Source: Anaerolineales bacterium (GTDB lineage: Bacteria > Chloroflexota > Anaerolineae > Anaerolineales > UBA11858). Taken from it: a stretch of 64,000 nucleotides of DNA. Below, piece after piece: positions 41,193 to 50,684 of the stretch. Position 1 is the stretch's first letter; every line of letters starts with the position of its first letter. The DNA is taken from the NCBI GenBank assembly GCA_028278545.1, contig JANQED010000165.1, positions 162,037 to 226,036 on the forward strand, written 5' to 3'. The notes beneath the pieces are model-generated. The model was not told the origin of the DNA and did not search any database. It saw nothing but the letters and a program-made list of their open reading frames with translations. The translations under genes were made by a program, and so were the position numbers.

Positions 41193-42356
41193 ATGTTTAA
41201 GACGAGCATCCAGGACAGGTATCATACGCTGCTTGCAGATTACTTATTCAAACCGGCGGAGACCCGCCTTGCGGAAGCCGCGGCATTGGGTCGGGAATTA
41301 GTCTTTGATAATTATCCCCCTGAGGATATCGTTGAAATCCACGAAGAGGCCCTCGTTCGCTTTGTACGGGAACACCCAGGGGTGAGTCTCAAGGCAAATA
41401 TACACCTCACCTCAGCGCCTCTGATGGAGCTGTTGATGGCCTTTGGGATGGCATATCGTGAGCGCCTTGCTCATCACCAGATGGAAAAAGAACTCCGCCT
41501 GGCGGCCATATTTTTTGAGAACACCCCGGACGGCGTACTTATCATGAATTCCCAGGCCAATATCATCACTTGCAATAAGTCCTTTTCAGCGATCACCGGA
41601 TATGCCATGGAGGAAGTTCTCGGGGAGAGAGTAAGCTTTCTGCAATCTGATCAGCGTCCTGCGTCCATTTATCAAACATTCACGGATTCGTTGGGTGAAA
41701 ACGACCAATGGCAGGGCGAGGTCTGGGTCAAGCGTAAGAATGGATCAACATTCCTTGCTCGGCTGAATCTGAGAAAGGTAGATGATCTTGATGGAGAGAT
41801 CATGTATTATGTGGGCGCCTATAAGGATATTACGGCTCAAAAACGTTTTGAAGAGCATCTGCATCACCGGGCTACTCACGATGAGCTGACAAATCTGCCC
41901 AACCGGACGCTGTTCTATGACCGGTTGGAACATGCTTTGACCCAGGCAAAACGATATGAATACAAAATGGCTGTACTTTTTATCGACATCGACGATTTTA
42001 AAGCGGTGAACGATTCCTACGGGCATGGGATAGGCGATTTAGTGTTGATATCTGTGGCAGAACGGGTGAGCGAAAACTTGCGGCAGGCTGACACAGTTGC
42101 CAGATGGGGGGGCGATGAATTTGCCTGCATACTGGAACGGATTCGAGAGAAGCAAGATGCGGCCAATATCGCCCAGAAAGTCAACGCAAGGATGTCTTTA
42201 CCTTTCAAAATAGATGGCCAGGAGATTAAGATCTCTTTGAGCATTGGGATTAGCATCTATCCTGAGAACGGCGAGGACTATAAAACGCTTTTGGAAACGG
42301 CCGATATTGCCATGTATTCAGCCAAAAAAGGAGGCAAAAATTCGTTCTCGATCTGA
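41193..42356 (+). CDS. RsbU-N-like domain + PAS + GGDEF diguanylate cyclase
   Basis: A 387-residue signalling protein. Residues 1-95 resemble the N-terminal RsbT-binding domain of RsbU (YHTLLADYLF, then LVFDNYPPEDIVEIHEEAL). A PAS domain spans about 105-215 (FFENTPDGVLIMNSQANII). GGDEF spans about 225-387 with RWGGDEFACIL, and an allosteric I-site RQAD five residues before it. It should make c-di-GMP when activated, most simply by RsbT. No transmembrane segment, so it is cytoplasmic. It is directly downstream of the phosphatase gene. Confidence 0.9.
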   Translation: MFKTSIQDRYHTLLADYLFKPAETRLAEAAALGRELVFDNYPPEDIVEIHEEALVRFVREHPGVSLKANIHLTSAPLMELLMAFGMAYRERLAHHQMEKELRLAAIFFENTPDGVLIMNSQANIITCNKSFSAITGYAMEEVLGERVSFLQSDQRPASIYQTFTDSLGENDQWQGEVWVKRKNGSTFLARLNLRKVDDLDGEIMYYVGAYKDITAQKRFEEHLHHRATHDELTNLPNRTLFYDRLEHALTQAKRYEYKMAVLFIDIDDFKAVNDSYGHGIGDLVLISVAERVSENLRQADTVARWGGDEFACILERIREKQDAANIAQKVNARMSLPFKIDGQEIKISLSIGISIYPENGEDYKTLLETADIAMYSAKKGGKNSFSI

Positions 42357-42386
42357 GCGCCTTTCTTCAGGTGAGGAGGGTATCTC

Positions 42387-44315
42387 ATGACGCTTCAACC
42401 TATACAGGATAGATACTACGATTTGTTGAAGCGTTATATAGCCGGGTTGGGGGAGGAGTCTTTGCTGGCGGCGGAGGATATCGGTCGCGAAATGGTGTTT
42501 TCGGAGATACCACCAGAGGAAGTTGCCGAAATCCACGATGAGTCTCTTCGGCGCCTGGCACATGAATATCCGGATACCATGCTTCTGGACACCGTTGGGG
42601 TATCCTCCTCGCTTCAAATGGGCATGCTGATGGCTTACGGAATGGCTTTCCGGGAGCAGGTCGAACGCAGGCGTTTGGAAGATCAGCTGCGCCGCCGGGA
42701 TGCAATTCTTGCAGCGGTAAACAGCATGGCTGCGCAGTTGCTTGGCGCTGAGACTTGGAGTGATTCTGTTCAACAAGGGCTGTCGCAGCTTGGAAAATCT
42801 ACGGGAGTAAGCCGGGTCTATGTATTTCAAGCCAACACGGATTGGCGTGAAAACCCAAGTGTCGTCAAGTGTTTCGAGTGGCTGGCTCCAGGAGCTCCGG
42901 AGATCGTCGATAGACTGGATATCGGGCAGGCTCTGCAGGAGAGCGAGGTCTTATCAGAGTGGGTGGACACTTTGAGGCGGGGTCAACCTGTGGTTTGCAG
43001 TTCTTGTGAAATTCCCGAAGATGGAGGCCTTGAGCTGCCTTCACTAGGAAGCCGCTCGCTAGTCATTGTCCCGCTGTACGTAGATGGCGTTTTATGGGGC
43101 GTTCTCGGGCTGGACGATTTCGCCCAAGAGTGGGATTGGGAAGAAGTTGAGATCGAGGCGCTGCAAACCGCAGCCGGCTTGCTGGGTTCTGTCTTCTATC
43201 GAATTAATCTAAGGGAGCAAAGGGAGAGCCAAATTCAACGCTTGTCTGCTCTACATAGGATCGACCAGGCGATATCGTCGAGCATCGACTTGCGCCTCAC
43301 GTTGAATATTCTGCTGGATCAGCTGATCGCAAATCTTCAAGTGGATGCAGCCAACATATTATTGTTTTCCCCCCCAACCAATAGGCTGGAGTATGCCCAC
43401 AAAAAAGGTTTCGATACAGGCGCACTGCGCCATACAAAGCTCAGGTTAGGAGATGGTTTTGCCGGGAGAGCAGCGTTGGAGAGGCAAACTGTTCATATCC
43501 CCAATCTGTCGGAGTCTCCGGGAGGGTTCGATGAGACCCAATTAGTGGGTACCGAGGGGTTTGTGAGCTATTTCGCGGTTCCGCTGATCGCAAAAGGAGA
43601 GCTTATGGGGGTGCTGGAGATGTTCCACCGCGCTGAATTTGATCCAGACTCCGAATGGTTGCTGTTTATGAACACGCTGGCCAATCAAGCAGCCATTGCC
43701 ATTGACAATTTGAGGCTGTTCAACAACCTGCAAACTGCCAATATGGAAATCATCCGGGCCTACGATAAAACGCTGGAGGGCTGGGGGCTTGCACTGGCTT
43801 TGAAGGATGACGAGACGGAAACCCATACTTTGCGTGTTACCGATGTGACCGTTAAACTTGCCCAAGCGCTTGGCTTGAAAGAGGAGGAATTGCTTCACAT
43901 TCGTCGAGGAGCACTGCTGCATGATATTGGAAAGATCGGTGTCCCGGACAGCATACTGCTGAAAGACGGGCCGCTCACAGAGGATGAATGGGAACTCATG
44001 AAAAGACATCCCATCCTCGCTAATGAGTTTTTATCCGAGATTGATTACTTGAAGGCCGCAAAAGATATTCCATATTGTCACCATGAGAAATGGGACGGCA
44101 CTGGATATCCCCAAGGACTCAAAGGGCAGCAGATCCCTTTGGCTGCCCGCATCTTCGCTGTGGTCGATGTTTGGGACGCCCTGCTCTCAGATCGCCCCTA
44201 CCGCAAAGCCTGGTCGGAGGAGCGAGTACGACAGCACCTCCTTGATCAGGCGGGCAAACACTTTGACCCGGAGGTTGTAAAGGTCTTCTTGTCAGAGGTT
44301 TGGCAAAGGGATTGA
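42387..44315 (+). CDS. RsbU-N-like domain + two GAF + HD-GYP phosphodiesterase
   Basis: A 642-residue protein. Residues 1-95 repeat the RsbU-N-like domain (YYDLLKRYIAGLGEESL, then VFSEIPPEEVAEIHDESL). One GAF domain is at about 110-270 and a second at about 285-440. The HD-GYP domain is at about 460-640 with HDIGKIGVPD and HHEKWDGTGYPQGLKG, both complete. It would hydrolyse c-di-GMP, countering the two cyclases of the operon. GAF ligands are unknown. The shared N-terminal domain with the preceding cyclase suggests both read the same RsbT signal. Confidence 0.9.
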   Translation: MTLQPIQDRYYDLLKRYIAGLGEESLLAAEDIGREMVFSEIPPEEVAEIHDESLRRLAHEYPDTMLLDTVGVSSSLQMGMLMAYGMAFREQVERRRLEDQLRRRDAILAAVNSMAAQLLGAETWSDSVQQGLSQLGKSTGVSRVYVFQANTDWRENPSVVKCFEWLAPGAPEIVDRLDIGQALQESEVLSEWVDTLRRGQPVVCSSCEIPEDGGLELPSLGSRSLVIVPLYVDGVLWGVLGLDDFAQEWDWEEVEIEALQTAAGLLGSVFYRINLREQRESQIQRLSALHRIDQAISSSIDLRLTLNILLDQLIANLQVDAANILLFSPPTNRLEYAHKKGFDTGALRHTKLRLGDGFAGRAALERQTVHIPNLSESPGGFDETQLVGTEGFVSYFAVPLIAKGELMGVLEMFHRAEFDPDSEWLLFMNTLANQAAIAIDNLRLFNNLQTANMEIIRAYDKTLEGWGLALALKDDETETHTLRVTDVTVKLAQALGLKEEELLHIRRGALLHDIGKIGVPDSILLKDGPLTEDEWELMKRHPILANEFLSEIDYLKAAKDIPYCHHEKWDGTGYPQGLKGQQIPLAARIFAVVDVWDALLSDRPYRKAWSEERVRQHLLDQAGKHFDPEVVKVFLSEVWQRD

Positions 44316-44425
44316 TCTGCGAGGGTTCCGTATAAGCTGAAATAGCATACCGGGAATGCGACCATTCGTCGTTGCTGTCAAGGGGCATCCGCATTCTTTA
44401 GGTCGAGCTTGAAGGCGGTGTGGGT

Positions 44426-45361
44426 ATGGGTGAAGATCACAAAATGACTGATTTATTTCAAAACATCGATTTCGATACAGACAGCCTGTGCCTGGCTCTG
44501 ATCAACAGCATCGGCGAAGGGCTGATTGCGGTTGACGACAATGGTCTGATCCGTTTGGTCAATCCCATTGGGGAGTTTCTTACCGGGTGGTCGCGCTCGG
44601 AAATGATGGGCAAGAATATTGCTGAGATCTTTGCAGTGCAAGATATCGATCAAGGAATCCCGCAGAGGAGGATCCCTATTCTCAAAGTTTTTGAAGAGAA
44701 GGAGGCCTTTTCTGTCCATAACCGGTTCTTGTTGACGCGCAAGGATGGCACTGTGATTCCCATCAGCGAGACAGCGACTCCTATTGTTGACAAAAAGGGG
44801 CATTTGGTGGGTGCAATTCTCGTCTTCCGTGGGATATCGGAGGTTTTGGATGCCGAGGCCCGCGTCGAGCACCTGGCCACGCATGATTTTCTTACCGGTT
44901 TGCCCAACAGGAGGTTGCTTGTCGATCGTCTTGATGTGGCGATTTCTCAATCGCGCAGAAAATTCCAAAGAGTAGGGTTGTTGTTTATCGATTTGGACAA
45001 TTTCAAGCGCATGAATGACGCCTATGGCCACAAGTTTGGGGATGAGATATTGAAAAAGGTAGCCCAGGCTTTGGCCGGCTCCATCCGCGAAAGCGATACG
45101 GCGGCCCGCATTGGTGGAGATGAGTTCGCGATCCTGTTAAACAACCTGCAGGAGAGGAAAGACCTCTTGCCGGTGGTTTCCAAACTGGCTGCAAGCTTTG
45201 AGAAGCCTATGAACATCGGCGGCCACGAGATAGAAATTTGCATTAGCATTGGCGAAGCGCTTTACCCCGATGACGCTGAGGAGGTTGATGCTCTCTTAGC
45301 CCATGCTGACAAAATGATGTACCTCCGTAAACAGGAAACCAAAAGGGGCAGCAAGCGATGA
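44426..45361 (+). CDS. PAS + GGDEF diguanylate cyclase
   Basis: A 311-residue cytoplasmic protein. The PAS domain is at residues 20-140 (LINSIGEGLIAVDDNGLIRLV). The GGDEF domain is at 150-311 with RIGGDEFAILL and an I-site RESD five residues before GGDEF. Unlike the other two c-di-GMP proteins it lacks the RsbU-N-like domain, so its input is probably the PAS domain. A GTG at 44420 is an alternative start. It lies 110 bases after the HD-GYP gene; that gap has no clear terminator. Confidence 0.88.
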   Translation: MGEDHKMTDLFQNIDFDTDSLCLALINSIGEGLIAVDDNGLIRLVNPIGEFLTGWSRSEMMGKNIAEIFAVQDIDQGIPQRRIPILKVFEEKEAFSVHNRFLLTRKDGTVIPISETATPIVDKKGHLVGAILVFRGISEVLDAEARVEHLATHDFLTGLPNRRLLVDRLDVAISQSRRKFQRVGLLFIDLDNFKRMNDAYGHKFGDEILKKVAQALAGSIRESDTAARIGGDEFAILLNNLQERKDLLPVVSKLAASFEKPMNIGGHEIEICISIGEALYPDDAEEVDALLAHADKMMYLRKQETKRGSKR

Positions 45362-45373
45362 GTCACCTGGAGG

Positions 45374-48256
45374 ATGATGGAGGCTGGAAACTCCCCCCGT
45401 TTCCCTATGGACATTGACGATCCATCCACAAATGAAGTTGATCAGGCCGTGAGGCGTGCCCTCAACCTGACTGTTTGGAACAGCATCAGGCCTGTTGCCT
45501 TTGCTTTGGCAATCTTGTATGGTTTGTTTGCTATTGGGCATATTTTCCTGCTCCCGCCTGATATCAATACTTTGATGGCTTCCTTGGCTGGGGGGACGGC
45601 CATCCTGCTGTTTTTGTTGGTCGTTTTTATCCGGCGAATCCCATTCTCTGAGCGTCTGACTTATCCCCTGGCTTTCGTCATTCTTGCATTGGCAAGTCTC
45701 AACAGTTTGCTGCATCTTTTTCTCACAGGGGATATTCTGCAAACTACGAATCTGATCTTAGTGGTCTTTGGCATCGGTTATTTTATCCTCTCGACACCCT
45801 GGTTTTTGATTACGCTGCTTACCACCCTTTTTAGCTGGGGGATTTTCGTAACCCAACTCGATCATCCGGCTCATGTGATGCACTTTGGCATCGCGTTATT
45901 TAGCGCCGCTTTGGTTTCCTTCATCTTTCACCTTGTCCGCAAGCGGAGCCTTCAGGAAAATGAACGACTTCGTTTGTACACTGAGTCGCAGCGTGGAGAA
46001 GTAGAGCAGGCGCTGCAACTATCTGAGCAAAGCCAGGCGCGCTTCAAGAGCCTCTCCGAAGCCACCTTCGAGGGGATTGTAATCCATGAGAAAGGGACGG
46101 TTTTGGATGTCAACGATGCCTGCGCGCATATCTTTGGGTATCTACCCGCTGAGATTGTCGGCCGAAATGTGCTGGAGTTCGTCTCACAGGATGATCGTGA
46201 ACGTGCTACTAACTATTTGCTTCAGGGTTTCGAGGAGCCGTATGAGATCAAAGGGCTCAGGAAAGATGGCCTGTCAATCCCTATTCAAATCACCGCCAGA
46301 AAAATTGTCCACCAGAGCAAAGAGATGCGGGTGGTGGTGATTCGTGATCTTACTGAAATCAAAGCGGCTGAGGAGTCCCGGGATCGCTTTTTTAACCTAT
46401 CTATCGACATGCTGTGCATTGCGGGGTTCGACGGCTACTTCAAGCACATTAGCCCTGCGTTTGAAAGAATATTGGGTTATGTCGATCAGGAGATTCTGGC
46501 TCACCCATTTATTGAGTTCGTTCATCAGGACGATCGAGAAGCGACCCAAGAGCAGATCCGATTGTTAGCGACGGGGTCTGATTTGTTCGCCTTCGAGAAT
46601 CGTTTTCAGACGAAGGATGGTTCGTATAAATGGATTCTGTGGAACGCAACCGCGTTTATGGAAGCTGGCCTGATTTACGCGATTGGTAGAGATATCACCA
46701 AGCAAAAAGATGATCTTTTGGCTTTACAGGAACGCGAAGAAAGACTGCATGCCATTCTCAATACGGCTGTTGACGGCATTATCACGATCGACGAGCGGGG
46801 CATTATCCAATCCTTTAATCCGGCCGCGGCTGCCATCTTTGGATACCAGGAAGATGACGTGATCGGGGAGAATGTGCACATCTTGATGCCAGAACCCTAT
46901 CACAGCGCACATGATGGATACGTAAGCGGCTATATGGCGACCAGGGAGCCAAAAATCATCGGCAAAGGCCGAGAGGTGCAGGGTATCCGCAAAAATGGCG
47001 AGATCTTCCCCTTGGCCCTGGCGGTGAGCAATGTCGAATTGCCGGGGAGGACCTTGTTCACAGGCATCGTCCGAGACATCACCGAAAGGAAGCGCGCCGA
47101 AGAGGCCTTGGATGTAGCCAGAGAAAGGTTGCAAAAGGAAATCGATCTGGCGGCCCATATTCAAACCAGCATCTTGCCCCGTGAGCTTCCGGAACTTCAG
47201 GGGTTCGAGTTTGCGGCCAGGACGCTGCCTGCTCGTTACCTCAGCGGCGACTTCTATGATTTCATTGCCCTCGATCAGGATACCTGCCAGATTGTGGTGG
47301 GAGATATTGCCGGTAAAGGGGTCCCAGCAGCTTTGATGACCTTGTCCACCAAAACGCTGATAAAAAATGAATCAACACTCTTGCGCAGTGTGCCTGGCAT
47401 CCTTGAGGAAATCAATAAACACCAATACCAGGATCTATCGCGGGCGGAATTATTTGTGACCCTGATTTTGGTGCGTATAAACAACCAGGTCGGCGAGTTT
47501 TGGTATGCCAGCGCAGGACACGGGGAAGCCCTGCTCTGGAGAAATCTGGAAAATGAGTTTGCTGAGATACCCGCAACGGGGCTGCCGATTGGTATTTTCG
47601 ATGATGAGCGCTACCAAAGTGAGAAGTTGGCGATGCGTCCGGGGGATATCGCCATTATTTATTCTGATGGTGTCACCGATGCGGTCAATCCTGATCAGGA
47701 ACACTTTGGCATTGACCGGTTCGAGGCGCTTATTCGGGACTGCTCTACGTTACCCGCAGACGATGTCCTGGATAATATCTTAGAGTCCCTTGATGATTTT
47801 AGCTTAGGTGTCGAGCAAGAAGATGACATTACTATCGTGGTGGTTAAGGCCTTGCCGCGTGAAGCATCCTTTGAATGGCCTGCAACGCTGGAAAGTTTGG
47901 ATCGGATCACTGCGAAAATCAGAGAACAGGCCGATATATATTCGAATGACTTTGCCTATGAGCTGGAATTGGCTTGTTCCGAAGTTGTCACCAATATCAT
48001 CGAGCATGCATACAAGCAGAAGCCAGGAAACATCCGCCTGAAAATCAACCTGCTGCCTGACGGGATGCAATTAGATTTCTTCGATGATGGGGAAGCCTTT
48101 GATATTTCTCAAATACCTGAACCGGATTATGACTCCCCTCAGGAAGGGGGCTATGGTCTCTCCATCATCCAACAAGTAGCGGACGAGTTGGTATATGAGC
48201 CGCACACTGATCGCGGCAACCACTGGCTGCTTGTAAAATATATTCGTGGAGGATGA
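45374..48256 (+). CDS. membrane PAS-PAS-PAS-PP2C-HATPase fusion (RsbU/RsbW-like), FixL-like PAS
   Basis: A 960-residue multidomain protein. Five or six membrane helices lie at about 35-190, with PAS1 at 215-330, PAS2 at 338-445 and PAS3 at 455-575. The PP2C (SpoIIE) phosphatase is at 590-825 (SGDFYDF, VGDIAGKGVPAAL, SDGVTDA, DDITIVVV). A C-terminal HATPase is at 835-957 (ELACSEVVTNIIEHAY, GGYGLSII). PAS3 has H513 in MPEPYHSAHDGYV and R533 in IIGKGREV, corresponding to the heme-ligand His and FG-loop Arg of FixL. It unites the phosphatase and kinase that normally act oppositely on RsbV, whose gene follows at once. O2 or CO sensing is inference. Confidence 0.88.
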   Translation: MMEAGNSPRFPMDIDDPSTNEVDQAVRRALNLTVWNSIRPVAFALAILYGLFAIGHIFLLPPDINTLMASLAGGTAILLFLLVVFIRRIPFSERLTYPLAFVILALASLNSLLHLFLTGDILQTTNLILVVFGIGYFILSTPWFLITLLTTLFSWGIFVTQLDHPAHVMHFGIALFSAALVSFIFHLVRKRSLQENERLRLYTESQRGEVEQALQLSEQSQARFKSLSEATFEGIVIHEKGTVLDVNDACAHIFGYLPAEIVGRNVLEFVSQDDRERATNYLLQGFEEPYEIKGLRKDGLSIPIQITARKIVHQSKEMRVVVIRDLTEIKAAEESRDRFFNLSIDMLCIAGFDGYFKHISPAFERILGYVDQEILAHPFIEFVHQDDREATQEQIRLLATGSDLFAFENRFQTKDGSYKWILWNATAFMEAGLIYAIGRDITKQKDDLLALQEREERLHAILNTAVDGIITIDERGIIQSFNPAAAAIFGYQEDDVIGENVHILMPEPYHSAHDGYVSGYMATREPKIIGKGREVQGIRKNGEIFPLALAVSNVELPGRTLFTGIVRDITERKRAEEALDVARERLQKEIDLAAHIQTSILPRELPELQGFEFAARTLPARYLSGDFYDFIALDQDTCQIVVGDIAGKGVPAALMTLSTKTLIKNESTLLRSVPGILEEINKHQYQDLSRAELFVTLILVRINNQVGEFWYASAGHGEALLWRNLENEFAEIPATGLPIGIFDDERYQSEKLAMRPGDIAIIYSDGVTDAVNPDQEHFGIDRFEALIRDCSTLPADDVLDNILESLDDFSLGVEQEDDITIVVVKALPREASFEWPATLESLDRITAKIREQADIYSNDFAYELELACSEVVTNIIEHAYKQKPGNIRLKINLLPDGMQLDFFDDGEAFDISQIPEPDYDSPQEGGYGLSIIQQVADELVYEPHTDRGNHWLLVKYIRGG

Positions 48257-48259
48257 AAA

Positions 48260-48610
48260 ATGGAGCTAAGCTTTACCGAAGATCGACCTAAAAAAGGAAT
48301 TGCCGTCCTCAGTGTGGAGGGGCGTTTGAATGCCGTTACAGCGGGTGAACTAAAAGATAAACTCAAAAGGCTTGTCTCGGAGAGTGTCTATCACATTGTG
48401 CTCGAACTGGCGGGAGTGACATTCATCGACAGCTCCGGCCTTTCTGCAATTGTGTCAGGGTTGAAAAGCGTGCGCGAACATGCCGGTTCGCTGAAACTGG
48501 TTGGACTCAGCCCGACCACCAAGAGGGTATTCGAACTGACACGGCTGGATCGGATTCTCGAGTTCTATCAGGACGTCGAAGAGGCAATCGCTAATGCGGT
48601 TGTAGATTGA
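48260..48610 (+). CDS. anti-sigma factor antagonist (RsbV/SpoIIAA-like STAS)
   Basis: A 116-residue STAS protein. The phosphorylatable serine is in FIDSSGLSAI (about residue 54), with LKLVGLSPTTKRVFELTRLD. In the Rsb scheme unphosphorylated RsbV binds an HATPase anti-sigma kinase; here the partner is probably the HATPase domain of the preceding fusion protein. GGAGGATG precedes the ATG, and only three bases separate the genes. No sigma factor gene is in this operon, so the output is unclear. Last gene of the operon. Confidence 0.9.
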   Translation: MELSFTEDRPKKGIAVLSVEGRLNAVTAGELKDKLKRLVSESVYHIVLELAGVTFIDSSGLSAIVSGLKSVREHAGSLKLVGLSPTTKRVFELTRLDRILEFYQDVEEAIANAVVD

Positions 48611-48639
48611 GCCCCAATCTCTGGTGTGATGACCGAGTT

Positions 48640-49560
48640 CTAGTGTTGGGCGCGCCCTAAGAGGTCTAGTTGATGTACGATGCAAACCAGATTCCCTCGC
48701 TGAATCTGGTTTTTTCGTTCTTCTATCCAATGTTCTAGTTCATCCAGATCGATCCTGGGGTGATTTTTCATCTGCTGATCGATGGTATCGATGAGACAAC
48801 GTAGGAAATCAGCCTCCTCGCCAGGGTATCCATCCGAACCGGGGAATACAACCCAGTCCGAGCTTCCTGCGGCTAGGATTTCAACTCCCAGTTTCTTGAA
48901 TTGGGAGAAGAGATGCCGGCCAGTCCGACTGTCTCCTGAGGGTTTTCCGTTTGTCAGGCGCTCGTCCATCGTTTGGCTGTAAAGTTGCAGGAGTTTTTCT
49001 TCGAACGATGGGTTTAGCTGCGGCTCAAAGATGGTATGACCATCGTAGTTGATGGTGAAGTACAGCAATCCACCTGGGGTCACGGCCTCGACTAGGCGCG
49101 GCAAGGCCGCGGCGAGATCGAACAAATCCAGCACCGCATTGGCGATCACCAGATCCCATCGGGGCTCGCTATTCGCTATAAAGTCGAAAACGTCCGCACA
49201 GACCAGTTCCAGGTCGATCTTCCGCTCGTGTGCAGTAATGGTGAAGCCCTTTTGCCCACGTTCCTGGAATGTAAATCCCTCCTCTTTTGCCTGCTTGGCA
49301 AGATAATCCGGTGCATATTGAATGACCTGCTCATTTATGTCCAACAGACAGTATTCGCAATCCGGCAAGAGCTCATCTTCCAACATGCGCATCAACATAG
49401 TGCCGATACCGCCGCCGATTTCAAGCACGCGGATTGGCAGATCAGACGTGTCGATCTTCGCCAGAGACTCTTTGAGTTGGTGCCAAACGCGCAGGTTCAG
49501 GGCGCGGTCATCGACGCTCTTTTTCGCTCGCAAATAGCAGATAAAGTTATCTTGGTTCAC
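48640..49560 (-). CDS. class I SAM-dependent methyltransferase
   Basis: A 306-residue methyltransferase. SAM motif I VLEIGGGIGTMLMRML near residue 44, an acidic motif II CLLDINEQ, CADVFDF and IANAVLDLFDLAAALPRL around motif IV. Residues about 190-306 form a helical C-terminal extension with SSDWVVFPGSDGYPGEE. The methyl acceptor is unknown. Last gene of the minus-strand operon, so it likely acts late, on the pterin- or pyrimidine-derived product. About 40 bases separate it from the glycosyltransferase gene upstream. Confidence 0.87.
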   Translation of the reverse strand: MNQDNFICYLRAKKSVDDRALNLRVWHQLKESLAKIDTSDLPIRVLEIGGGIGTMLMRMLEDELLPDCEYCLLDINEQVIQYAPDYLAKQAKEEGFTFQERGQKGFTITAHERKIDLELVCADVFDFIANSEPRWDLVIANAVLDLFDLAAALPRLVEAVTPGGLLYFTINYDGHTIFEPQLNPSFEEKLLQLYSQTMDERLTNGKPSGDSRTGRHLFSQFKKLGVEILAAGSSDWVVFPGSDGYPGEEADFLRCLIDTIDQQMKNHPRIDLDELEHWIEERKNQIQRGNLVCIVHQLDLLGRAQH

Positions 49561-49601
49561 CGTTGCACTCGATCTAGCCCGTTTGAAACAGGCTTCTTCT
49601 C

Positions 49602-50684
49602 TCAGCTTTCGAACTGCATTCGAAGTTCATGCAGGAACGCGTGAACGCTCCTCCCCATTTGGTCCCAGGTTGGGCCGCTTTGATAAGTTCGCAGCGCAGC
49701 CAGGCTCATTTCGAGCAATCTCTGACGGTTTTCGGCCAGTTCTTTGAGATGGTTTGCCAGTGCTGCGCTATCGCCGGGTTGGATCAAGAGCCCGTTTTCT
49801 CCATGTCGAATGGTTTCTGAGGCTGCACCATGGGTTGTGCCGACGGCTGGCAGTCCAAAGGCCATTCCCTCGAGGTAGACGATGCCAAAACCTTCGTAAG
49901 TGGAGGGAAGCACCAGGATGTCTTGTTTAGCCAGCACACCGCGGAGTTCGTCGGCATTGAGCGGATCGAGTATCCTCGCCGAGGCAGCCTCAGGGAGACC
50001 GGAGATCATCTTCAGGACACGTCGGGCGTACTTTGGCTCTGCATCCTGACTGCCGATGAGGGTCAATTCGATCGGCAGGGACGAGCTTGCCCGGACGACC
50101 ACGTGGGCTTGTTTGCGGCGAGTGATACTGCCCAGGAATACCACCCGTAATGGCCCCCCTCGCAGGGCACGCCGGCGGATTTCTGCCTCGCTAATGGGGT
50201 CTCCCAGGCGATCGCCACCGGGGTAGGCGACCACGTTGGGGGGTAGATGGGTCGTGAAGGAGTCCACGGTCGAAAGCGTTGTCTGGCTGTTGCAGATGTA
50301 GCCATCGACGGTGTTCAGGTAAGCTTTCTCTATCCTTCGATATAACCATCGCGCCCACCAGGGATGCTTCTCGCTGCTACGCAGGTGATGAACCAACGCA
50401 ATGATAGGGTATTTGACTTTGCCCCTGAGCTGACTGTTGATCATAAATAGCGAGGGATGACAGAGTTCATCCTGGATGAGCAGATCGACCTCGAGATTGA
50501 GCAGTCTCGCCCTCAATGTGGCCGAAAAGTTATCTAACAGGTGATGGGGGTAATTTCGCCAGGGCAGCGAGATGATCTCGACCTGATCCCCCTGGGAAAC
50601 CAAATGCGCCACCATGCGCTTGTCATAGATATAACCCCCGGTGACGGTATCCAGGCTGCCGTAGATCAGTAAGCCAATCTTCAA
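49602..50684 (-). CDS. GT4-family glycosyltransferase
   Basis: A 360-residue GT-B glycosyltransferase. N-terminal domain MKIGLLIYGSLDTVTGGYIYD; C-terminal nucleotide-sugar domain with LRVVFLGSITRRKQ, LPSTYEGFGIVYLE (the E-x7-E motif) and HGENGLLIQPGD. It transfers a sugar from a nucleotide donor with retention. The start codon is TTG directly after the TAG stop of the PTPS-like gene, so translation is probably coupled. Acceptor unknown; a ribityl- or pterin-type compound is suggested by context. Confidence 0.88.
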   Translation of the reverse strand: MKIGLLIYGSLDTVTGGYIYDKRMVAHLVSQGDQVEIISLPWRNYPHHLLDNFSATLRARLLNLEVDLLIQDELCHPSLFMINSQLRGKVKYPIIALVHHLRSSEKHPWWARWLYRRIEKAYLNTVDGYICNSQTTLSTVDSFTTHLPPNVVAYPGGDRLGDPISEAEIRRRALRGGPLRVVFLGSITRRKQAHVVVRASSSLPIELTLIGSQDAEPKYARRVLKMISGLPEAASARILDPLNADELRGVLAKQDILVLPSTYEGFGIVYLEGMAFGLPAVGTTHGAASETIRHGENGLLIQPGDSAALANHLKELAENRQRLLEMSLAALRTYQSGPTWDQMGRSVHAFLHELRMQFES

